DNA from: Bacteroidales bacterium
Lineage (GTDB): Bacteria > Bacteroidota > Bacteroidia > Bacteroidales > UBA932
DNA: 42,915 nucleotides
Reading direction: 5' to 3'
NCBI GenBank assembly: GCA_015060255.1
Contig: SUYV01000016.1
Location: forward strand, 1-42,915
The notes below the pieces were generated by a model. The model was not told the origin of the DNA. It worked only from the letters and a program-made list of their open reading frames with translations, and ran no database searches. Shown here piece by piece: positions 36,846 through 42,915 of this stretch. A program made the position numbers and the translations under genes. Numbering within the stretch: position 1 is the stretch's first letter; each line of letters begins with the position of its first letter.

Positions 36846-37922
36846 TTATTTAGTGATTACGATGTAAGTCGGATAGTGGTCGCTGTAGCCTCCGATGAAC
36901 GAGCCGTTGGAGAATGTCCTGAACGGAGTGCCCTTGTACTGTCCCTTCTGGTTGGTCAGGAACTTAGGGTTGTATACGCGTCCATAGTAACCCTTCTTAT
37001 GAAGCTGGAGAAGGCCGAAAGTGCCCTCCTGAGGGTGTGCAAGGGCATTGTTGACCAGGAGAAGGTCATATATGCTCCATACTCCCTGATATGCCAGCGA
37101 GCCGAATCCTGCCTTGAGCATCGAAGTGAAAGGAGAGAAGAAGTCCTTGTCGGTGACATCTTCCTTGAACTCCCTGCCGTGGAGATACTCAGCCATTGAC
37201 GGGTCTGTCGGATTGTCGTTCATGTCACCCATGCACACGATCTTGATGCCCGGATATTTCTCCTGCATCATCATGGCGTGGTTGTACATGATCTCGCCGC
37301 CGCGGTCGCGGAGCTGGTTGCCGCCCTTCTTTCCGCCTGCGCGGGAAGGAAGGTGCGCAACATAGAACGCGAAGTGCTCGCCGTCGATGGTTCCATGCAC
37401 CATGAGGATGTCACGGGTACGGAAATAGTCCCTCTCCTCCTGACTCTGGATCCAGTCTATGGTGCTGCCCTCGAAAGTGAACGGAATCGATTCGCTTTCA
37501 ATGAACTTGAACACCTCAGGCTTATAGAGCAGAGCCACGTCCACTCCACGACGGTCCGGTCCGTCATAGTGGATGATCTGATAGTTCGCCTCTGCGATCT
37601 GAGGCTCCATCACGAGGTCCTCGAGGACGAGTCGGTTCTCGATCTCCGACACGCCAAGGATGGCGTGCCATGCGCCGTTCTCCTCCTTCATAGACCTGAT
37701 GACCTTGGCCATGTTCTGAAGCTTCTTCTGATATTTCGCTTCAGTCCACTTGTTCTTTCCCTCCGGAAGGAATTCTTCGTCATTCTTTGCCGGATCGTTG
37801 TATGTATCGAAGAGATTCTCAAGGTTGTAGAATCCCACGACATAATTCTTTGTGCCCTTCTGGGCCTGCGCGCAGGTGCAGAAAAGCACCAATGCCGCAA
37901 ATATTATTGCTATTCTTTTCAT
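36846..37922 (-). CDS. Secreted endonuclease/exonuclease/phosphatase (EEP) family enzyme
   Basis: Metal-dependent phosphodiesterase or nuclease of the EEP (DNase I-like) fold, 358 residues, with a signal peptide ending CAQAQ. Motifs in order: FYNLENLFDT (Asn33, Glu35), GVSEIEN (metal-binding Glu at 93-95), RRGVDVALLY, VAHLPSR (His190), MGDMNDNP (Asp233, Asn235) and a C-terminal GYSDHYP with the catalytic His. This complete set predicts an active enzyme. Substrate could be DNA, RNA or another phosphodiester; the adjoining NUC1 nuclease favours nucleic acid. ATG at 37922 (MKRIAIIF) is chosen, 8 bases after the upstream stop; an in-frame ATG at 37940 would overlap that gene. Confidence 0.9.
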   Translation of the reverse strand: MKRIAIIFAALVLFCTCAQAQKGTKNYVVGFYNLENLFDTYNDPAKNDEEFLPEGKNKWTEAKYQKKLQNMAKVIRSMKEENGAWHAILGVSEIENRLVLEDLVMEPQIAEANYQIIHYDGPDRRGVDVALLYKPEVFKFIESESIPFTFEGSTIDWIQSQEERDYFRTRDILMVHGTIDGEHFAFYVAHLPSRAGGKKGGNQLRDRGGEIMYNHAMMMQEKYPGIKIVCMGDMNDNPTDPSMAEYLHGREFKEDVTDKDFFSPFTSMLKAGFGSLAYQGVWSIYDLLLVNNALAHPQEGTFGLLQLHKKGYYGRVYNPKFLTNQKGQYKGTPFRTFSNGSFIGGYSDHYPTYIVITK

Positions 37923-37930
37923 AATTTTCT

Positions 37931-39130
37931 TTACCACCACACCGAAGAGCTGGCAGGATCGGCCGCCTCAAGCTTTGCAGCCTGCTCCTCACCGACCTTG
38001 GCAGGAAGATTCACGAAAAAGTCTATTCCCGTGATTTCCTCAAGCTCGTCTATGGACATTGAGTGTGACTTCGATATGTTGCCGGAATATGCCCTGTGCT
38101 CAAGATAGAACGCAGCCGCATTCCATGTGCCGAGTGTCGATGACTTGCTGTATTTGAGAACCGCCTTGAAATATGCATCCGGGATGGTCACACTGTTTCC
38201 ATACGAATCCTCCTCTTTCTTGCTGGAAGCACTCACTGTTACTCCTGTCACCACATAGGTAGTATCAGAAGTATTAGCCCATCCGCGGACCATGCCCTCC
38301 AGCTCTGCCCAAATGCCTTCGTTATGCGCATTGAGCTGCGGAGTCATGTTGGTGCCATAGAAAGTCTGTTCATTTGCATCATCGCAGCACTGACGGTCAG
38401 CCGACGGGATCTGGTGACCTCTTGCATAGCTTCCAGCATAACCTCCGAAAGGAGCCGCAGAATCCTCGCCAAGAAGCGGATCCAAAGCCCATGCATTCGT
38501 TCTTCCGGCACTTCCGTTTGTATAAAGCTTGCAGAGTGGATATGCCACCCAGAGCGCCACACGGTCCTTCTGACTCCATCCGAACGAGTAGTTCCTGTAG
38601 GTCTTGCCGCCCATCTGGAAGCTGTGGCTATAGTATCCGAGAGCAGGATCATCCATTGCCGGAAGCTCCAGCCAGCCGGTCTTGGTCAGGTCCATGCTGC
38701 CCTGATTTGAGCCGCCTCCGGAACCTGGACCGACATCCGGGTCATCCTCAGGATGCTGTCCGGAAGGCATCTGGACCATAGAACATTCTGTCCACTTTGA
38801 TCCGTTGTCGAGAATTATCCTGAGCTCGCGGCTGAATTCGGATTCATTCACCTGCCACTTAAGCTTGACGTTGCTTTTGTTTCCGGTACCTGATGTAACG
38901 CTCAATTCGGCCCAGTCAACTTCGCCTTCATCAGCTACCAGTGCAAGAGTCCAGTCACCGCTACATTTTATATTCACGAACTGCTCAGACTTGCCCGAAG
39001 CAACTGAAGTATGCTTGAGGGAAACCTCAAGTAGAGAATCCTCCACAGGTTTCTCACACGACACTGCAAATAATGTTGCAAGAGCCGTCAGAAGTGCTGC
39101 AATCCTTGAAATTGATGTATTTTTCATCAT
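37931..39130 (-). CDS. BACON lipoprotein with NUC1-type DNA/RNA non-specific endonuclease domain
   Basis: Lipoprotein (lipobox FAVSC, Cys25) of 399 residues: BACON-like domain (about 33-122), a Gly/Ser/Asp linker (about 127-146) and a beta-beta-alpha-metal nuclease domain (about 148-395). The signature is SYARGHQIPSADR, with His239 as the general base in the place of the DRGH motif, followed by FYGTNMTPQLNAHNEGIW (metal-ligand Asn in the N...Q...N...W..LE pattern). This family, typified by Serratia nuclease, cuts DNA and RNA without sequence preference. The anchor and linker suggest it works at the outer surface. It follows the OB-fold lipoprotein by 70 bases. Confidence 0.88.
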   Translation of the reverse strand: MMKNTSISRIAALLTALATLFAVSCEKPVEDSLLEVSLKHTSVASGKSEQFVNIKCSGDWTLALVADEGEVDWAELSVTSGTGNKSNVKLKWQVNESEFSRELRIILDNGSKWTECSMVQMPSGQHPEDDPDVGPGSGGGSNQGSMDLTKTGWLELPAMDDPALGYYSHSFQMGGKTYRNYSFGWSQKDRVALWVAYPLCKLYTNGSAGRTNAWALDPLLGEDSAAPFGGYAGSYARGHQIPSADRQCCDDANEQTFYGTNMTPQLNAHNEGIWAELEGMVRGWANTSDTTYVVTGVTVSASSKKEEDSYGNSVTIPDAYFKAVLKYSKSSTLGTWNAAAFYLEHRAYSGNISKSHSMSIDELEEITGIDFFVNLPAKVGEEQAAKLEAADPASSSVWW

Positions 39131-39142
39131 CTTATTTTAGAC

Positions 39143-39182
39143 CATCAAAGGGCCCGGCCACACCGGTCGGTCCCTTTTGATG
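39143..39182 (-). other. Intergenic hairpin between OB-fold and nuclease genes
   Basis: CATCAAAGGG (39143-39152) pairs with CCCTTTTGATG (39172-39182, one bulged T) around a GC-rich interior. On the minus strand it is not followed by a T run, so it looks like an RNA-processing, stability or attenuation element rather than a strong terminator. Confidence 0.55.
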
Positions 39183-39200
39183 CATATAAATCTTGTATAA

Positions 39201-41318
39201 TTACTCAGTGATTGCCTTAAGTCCGATGAAGATCACACGACCATTAGCCGGATCAAGTGTCTCCACCTTTACATCAGTAGCGCCTGATGGAAGATCCACC
39301 TCATAGTAGTCTGACTCGGTCACTGTGATAGAAGTATAAGGAGGATTACCTGTTGCTCCTGTATTTGCTGCCGGAGTGATTGTAGTAACCTCTGTTCCAT
39401 CTACAGAGAACTTCACCTGAGCAGTCTTGCCTTTCCACGCAACGCAGTAGAATCCGAGCTTCTTTGTGCCGGCTGCCACATGGAGAGTAGCATCACCGAC
39501 AAGTGAGCCTGTACCGAGCTTAAGCAAGTTGGAAACTGAAACGCCATTGACTGTTCCTGTCTGAGCATTGCTTCCTGAGGTGTTGTCATATGCCTTCTCG
39601 CCAAGAGTCCAGGTAACGCCCTGAGGCTCATATTCTCCGGTCTCACCTGCAGGAGGAGTGACAACCTCGCCGCCCTCGCCAGGAACATGGCTGATGTAGA
39701 ATGCAGGAACAGGGTTTCCGCCACCCTGAGGCTGACCGTTATATGATCCGCGGAGTGTTCCGAGTGTCACGGTATCACCGACCTTGAGGCCGATCTGAGA
39801 GAATGACTTGTCGTTTGAACCGACCCATTTTGAAGTCATACCATAGATATAGATCTCACCTGTAGCATCCTTGATTGTGAAGTTACCATAGTCCTGCTTT
39901 GCGATGCTTATGATCTCGCCTGTAAGTTCATACCATACTGATGAACTTTCTTCTGCTGCAAGGAACTCCGCTACAGTTGCTTTTATAAGAGTCTCCGGCT
40001 TACCCGAATCGACAGAACCAGAACCGTCACCCTCGAAGCTTACGATGTATGCATTCACAACCTCGTGCTGAGACTTCTGCTCATAGTAAAGATACTGTCC
40101 ATAGATAGTGATGGTACCGCCGTTTGAAATCTTGCTTGTCCACTCTGCCTTGCTTGCATCGAGAACTGAATATACGTAGATCTTGCCGGTTGCATCAGTA
40201 AGGTCAAAGCTGCAGTATGTAGGATTGAAGCCTGAAACGGTACCTGTAAGTTCGTAGTAGTTCTGAGTGTCAGCCGCTGCGATGAACTCCTCTACGGTCT
40301 TCTTTCCCTTGGACTCAGGAGCTGTTGTGCTGCCGCCTGTGTTGCCACCAGCTGTGAAGTCCATCTCCACGCCCTTAGAGAAATCAACCTCTGCACCGCC
40401 TTCTGAGATGACGAGCTTGAAGTCATCCATACGGTATGAGCTTGCAACGTCTACCTTGATGCAGATAGAGAGGTTCTCTGTGCCGGCCGGAACCGAGAAG
40501 TTTGCTGTTGCAAGGTTCCAACGACCTTCTGTGCCATCACCTGCAAATGTGTAATCTGTGATCTCCACCCACTTTGCAGCATCGTTGCTGACAAAGATAT
40601 GATACTCTGACTTGGTGAATACGCTTCCATTGTCCTGTGAATACTTCTCAGTACCGAAAGTAAGTGTGAAGTCTGTTGCACCACCGAGAGCAATGTTCTT
40701 TGTTGCAAGATATGCGGACTTTCCGAAGAACATGTTGTTCTTTCCTGATCCAGGATAGTCAGAATAGTTGCTGTCTGAAGTTGAGTTCGCACGTGCAGAC
40801 ATACCGCTGTATGCATACTCTACATTTGCAGCACCTGTTCCTGTCTGGTTCATCCAGCCGTCGAACTGATCGAGGTATGGCCAGCTTGATCCTGAACCAT
40901 AGGTCTTTTCAGCCTCAACCTTGTCATAGTCGTTGTAATACACGATGAGCGCCTCTGTCGATCCGCCAGGACCTGCCTGTGATACGGTCAGATACTTGCT
41001 CTTCATGCCGATGGTAAACTTGATGTCAGCGGTACGGTCCATGCCTGTGTTCTCAAGGACAGACACTGTAACTGTCTGATCATCTGCTGATGCCTCGCCG
41101 CTTGCAGGATCAACTACAACCCAGTCGGCATCAGTCTGAACTTTCCAGTCACGAGTAGCGTTGACAGTAAGTGTCTGCTCACCACCTGCTTCCTCGAATG
41201 TCATCTCACTGACACTGATTGAAAGATCAGGAACTCCAAGGTTCTGCTCTTTTTCCTGACATGCCGCCAATGCGAATGCAGACGCAATCGCACCGACAAA
41301 TAGATTTCTTAATTTCAT
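39201..41318 (-). CDS. BACON lipoprotein with tandem OB-fold-like domains
   Basis: Surface-type lipoprotein of 705 residues (lipobox ALAAC, Cys20). Order: BACON (about 30-120), a jelly-roll/adhesin-like domain (about 125-320; FTLTFGTEKYSQDNG, YRMDDFKLVIS), a first OB-fold-like unit (about 340-435; YELTGTVSG, FDLTDATGKIYVYSV, GGTITIYGQYLY), a second (about 445-545; WYELTGEIISIAKQDYGNFT, DATGEIYIYGM, KVGDTVTLGTLRGSYNG) and a C-terminal beta domain (about 560-700). Repeated OB-fold-like units beside two nucleases suggest capture of nucleic acid at the surface. ATG at 41318 is used; upstream MKVI would need a TTG start. First gene of the operon, about 50 bases from the predicted transcription start. 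Confidence 0.87.
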   Translation of the reverse strand: MKLRNLFVGAIASAFALAACQEKEQNLGVPDLSISVSEMTFEEAGGEQTLTVNATRDWKVQTDADWVVVDPASGEASADDQTVTVSVLENTGMDRTADIKFTIGMKSKYLTVSQAGPGGSTEALIVYYNDYDKVEAEKTYGSGSSWPYLDQFDGWMNQTGTGAANVEYAYSGMSARANSTSDSNYSDYPGSGKNNMFFGKSAYLATKNIALGGATDFTLTFGTEKYSQDNGSVFTKSEYHIFVSNDAAKWVEITDYTFAGDGTEGRWNLATANFSVPAGTENLSICIKVDVASSYRMDDFKLVISEGGAEVDFSKGVEMDFTAGGNTGGSTTAPESKGKKTVEEFIAAADTQNYYELTGTVSGFNPTYCSFDLTDATGKIYVYSVLDASKAEWTSKISNGGTITIYGQYLYYEQKSQHEVVNAYIVSFEGDGSGSVDSGKPETLIKATVAEFLAAEESSSVWYELTGEIISIAKQDYGNFTIKDATGEIYIYGMTSKWVGSNDKSFSQIGLKVGDTVTLGTLRGSYNGQPQGGGNPVPAFYISHVPGEGGEVVTPPAGETGEYEPQGVTWTLGEKAYDNTSGSNAQTGTVNGVSVSNLLKLGTGSLVGDATLHVAAGTKKLGFYCVAWKGKTAQVKFSVDGTEVTTITPAANTGATGNPPYTSITVTESDYYEVDLPSGATDVKVETLDPANGRVIFIGLKAITE

Positions 41319-41376
41319 GATCACTTTCAAAATTATTTATTATTTCACTTGCTTTTCTGCAGCCTTCTTGAACTTG

Positions 41377-41407
41377 CAAATATAACTATCAATCAGCACT
41401 TTTGCAA
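41377..41407 (-). promoter_or_regulatory. Promoter of the nuclease/OB-fold operon
   Basis: On the minus strand, TTG at 41407-41405, a 20-base spacer and TATATTTG at 41384-41377 are a full match to the Bacteroides -33/-7 promoter. Start near 41370 leaves a leader of about 50 bases. Confidence 0.7.
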
Positions 41408-41434
41408 TATGGGGACATGCCCAAAAACGCCGGT

Positions 41435-41556
41435 CTATTCCTCCTTGATCCGGATAACCATGTTTGAGATTATTGCGGCAAGACCTCGCGGTCGATCTTC
41501 TGAGATGCTATTATCTTCACTCCTGCCGATGCAACAGTACCGAACATCAGGTCACC
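41435..41556 (-). pseudogene. Remnant of an NCS2 xanthine/uracil-type permease
   Basis: Translating the minus strand from 41556 gives GDLMFGTVASAGVKIIASQK and a few more residues to a stop at 41472-41470. MFGTVASAGVKII matches the conserved late-helix segment of xanthine permeases such as XanP (VMFGTIAASGVRIV). In another frame the following bases read IISNMVIRIKEE and a stop at 41437-41435, resembling the short charged C-terminus of the same family. So about 120 bases of the 3' end remain, with a deletion and frameshift and nothing upstream. It sits directly behind guanine deaminase, whose product is xanthine, so it was probably once a partner gene. The rest of the gap 41319-41594 holds only the promoter at 41377-41407. 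Confidence 0.65.
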
Positions 41557-41594
41557 TTATTGATCTGATGGTTGTTGTTTAATGTAACATATAA

Positions 41595-42110
41595 TCAATA
41601 TGGGGTCTTGTCCTTCTTCTCATCCCACTTGCGGAACGCCCTCAATGCATCGGAGCGCATGAAATGGTCACATCTGATGGAACGGTCCTCGTAATCGAGC
41701 TCCAGCTGGTCATATATGAAGGAATCATCAAAGTCGATGGCCTTTGCATCATCTTTGGTGTTTCCGTAACATATCCTGCTTACACCAGCCCAATACAGGG
41801 CGCTCAGACACATGGGGCAAGGTTCGCATGAACTGTACACCGTGCATCCTTTCAGCTGAAAGGTGCCAAGGGCAGCGCAGGCGTTGCGGATAGCCATGAC
41901 TTCTGCGTGCGCAGTGGGATCCGCATTCGGAACCACTCTGTTGGTACCTGTCGCAATCACTTCACCATCCCGCACGATCACAGCCCCGAAAGGACCGCCG
42001 CCGGAATCAATATTGTCTTCTGACAGCTTTATCGCCATCATCATAAATTTAGCATCTTCCTCAGAATAGCTATCTGTCTCAACAAGACATTTATTCTTAT
42101 CTTTTCCCAT
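41595..42110 (-). CDS. guaD: Guanine deaminase (cytidine-deaminase fold)
   Basis: Cytoplasmic zinc hydrolase of 171 residues converting guanine to xanthine and ammonia. Zinc and catalytic residues: TAHAEV (His68, proton-shuttle Glu70) and SCEPCPMC (Cys98, Cys101). The surrounding sequence (GGGPFGAVIVRDG, ADPTAHAEVMAIRNAC, CLSALYWAGVSRICYG, IDFDDSFIYDQL) follows Bacillus guanine deaminase, including the FDDSFIY segment that separates it from TadA tRNA adenosine deaminases. It begins 10 bases after the stop of the upstream gene and is followed by the permease remnant. Confidence 0.88.
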   Translation of the reverse strand: MGKDKNKCLVETDSYSEEDAKFMMMAIKLSEDNIDSGGGPFGAVIVRDGEVIATGTNRVVPNADPTAHAEVMAIRNACAALGTFQLKGCTVYSSCEPCPMCLSALYWAGVSRICYGNTKDDAKAIDFDDSFIYDQLELDYEDRSIRCDHFMRSDALRAFRKWDEKKDKTPY

Positions 42111-42120
42111 ATTTTCAAAA

Positions 42121-42915
42121 TCAGTATTCCGTCACCGGAGCCGCTCCGTTTCTGTCCAAGGCAGGAATGTCCAGTACAAACATCTCGCCTGCATTCTCGC
42201 TGGCATCGAAAGGAATGGCAAAGAGTTTATAGTCACATCCCCATTCGAGCTGCACCTCGGTAAGACCTTCTGCAAGGAAGGTATATGTTCCAAGATACTC
42301 GTCATCAAGGAGAATGGCACGTATGTCCTCATCTGTCGCACCCTCTTCCTCCAGGATCTGCTCAGGGTAGATCGTATACACTGCCGTAGAAGCCGAATTC
42401 TGCAGGCTGAACTTCAGACGCACTACCGCCCATCCTGCAAAATCACCATACATGTCAGGGGAAGACTGAGCCAGGGCGTCCCCGTCAAAATACTTGAACA
42501 GAGAAGCGGTGACTGCCGCATCGGTGGCATTTTCAGCAGGAGCCATAAATTCCTTTATGGCGACCTCCGATGCAAAGTTTCCATCCTTGTCGACGCAGAC
42601 AGCGCATGCATAATGCTTCTCGCCCGGCTTGAGGGAGAAGGAACCGGTCTGCTCTCCGCGGTGGGCATAGTATTTCGAAAACTCAGCTCTGTCTTTACAG
42701 TCACCGAAAGCTATGGCTGTCTTTATCTGGCTGTCGATGAGCTTCTTGACTGCCTCGGCATCAGTACCGCCCTGCCTGAGAAGGCGTGCCTCATCGGTCA
42801 CGATGGCAAGATAAGCGACACTCACATCCGACGGCTTGAATGTGACACTGGCGCTGCGCGGGGTCAAGGTGCCCAGCTCTATCCCGAATGTGACATCCTT
42901 AGGATCATTAGGCTC
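42121..42915 (-). CDS. Uncharacterised surface-type protein, 5' end outside window
   Basis: The frame is open to the right edge, giving at least 264 codons starting DPKDVTFGIELGTLTPRSAS after the first two. A TTG at 42867 exists in frame, but the frame clearly continues past it, so the true start and any signal peptide lie beyond the edge. The sequence looks like beta-rich Ig/fibronectin-type units (ASVTFKPSDVSVAYLAIVTD, LKPGEKHYACAVCVDKDG), common in Bacteroidota exported proteins. I do not recognise the family. It ends 10 bases before guanine deaminase and may share its transcript. Confidence 0.75.
   Translation of the reverse strand, partial: EPNDPKDVTFGIELGTLTPRSASVTFKPSDVSVAYLAIVTDEARLLRQGGTDAEAVKKLIDSQIKTAIAFGDCKDRAEFSKYYAHRGEQTGSFSLKPGEKHYACAVCVDKDGNFASEVAIKEFMAPAENATDAAVTASLFKYFDGDALAQSSPDMYGDFAGWAVVRLKFSLQNSASTAVYTIYPEQILEEEGATDEDIRAILLDDEYLGTYTFLAEGLTEVQLEWGCDYKLFAIPFDASENAGEMFVLDIPALDRNGAAPVTEY

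Noticed and set aside
41349..41582. Plus-strand reading frame of 77 codons upstream of the OB-fold gene
   Set aside because: It has no recognisable features and lies opposite the permease remnant and promoter on the other strand.

Overview
The window is a piece of a Bacteroidales-type chromosome (phylum Bacteroidota). The evidence is SusC/SusD pairs, BACON, DUF1735 and DUF5689 lipoproteins, an ECF sigma/FecR pair, and promoters matching the Bacteroides -33 TTG / -7 TAnnTTTG form with 20-bp spacers. Base composition is near 50% GC by eye. Genus cannot be set from the sequence. I see no rRNA, tRNA, CRISPR, insertion sequence or phage gene.

Region 1 (1-4970): a SusC-type receptor with an STN signalling domain reads leftward to the window edge, preceded by its FecR anti-sigma factor. 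A divergent ECF sigma factor completes a trans-envelope signalling unit. A bidirectional terminator (about 5012-5052) closes it.

Region 2 (5058-30676): an N-glycan (high-mannose) utilization locus built from two divergent operons. Leftward from 17605 lie the cell-surface genes: SusC, SusD, a catalytically dead GH18-like lipoprotein, a DUF1735-LamG lipoprotein, an EndoH/EndoF1-like GH18 endoglycosidase and a BACON-LamG lipoprotein. A terminator follows, then a CotH-kinase lipoprotein. Rightward from 17888 lie an AmpG-like MFS transporter, a GH130 mannosyl-GlcNAc phosphorylase, a GH92 mannosidase, a GH92-GH125 fusion, a third GH92, a ROK sugar kinase and a GH33 sialidase. Inferred flow: GH18 frees the glycan at the surface, SusCD imports it, GH92/GH125 trim it to Man-beta-1,4-GlcNAc in the periplasm, the MFS takes that into the cytoplasm, GH130 phosphorolyses it, and the ROK kinase primes released sugar. 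The intergenic region 17606-17887 holds both promoters and an 11-bp direct repeat with 22-bp period, a likely shared operator.

Region 3 (30683-41407): a leftward operon that looks like an extracellular nucleic-acid utilization system. From its promoter (41377-41407) it encodes a BACON lipoprotein with two OB-fold-like repeats, a NUC1-type non-specific nuclease lipoprotein, a secreted endonuclease/exonuclease/phosphatase enzyme, a TonB-dependent receptor without SusD, a DUF5689 OB-fold-like lipoprotein and an M3 metallopeptidase. This is the best candidate for an undescribed system here. A short dispersed repeat has entered the locus twice, once in frame inside the peptidase.

Region 4 (41435-42915): a guanine deaminase, the decayed tail of an NCS2 (xanthine-type) permease just behind it, and an unidentified surface-protein-like gene cut by the right edge. 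The purine genes beside a nuclease operon fit a shared nucleic-acid/purine theme.
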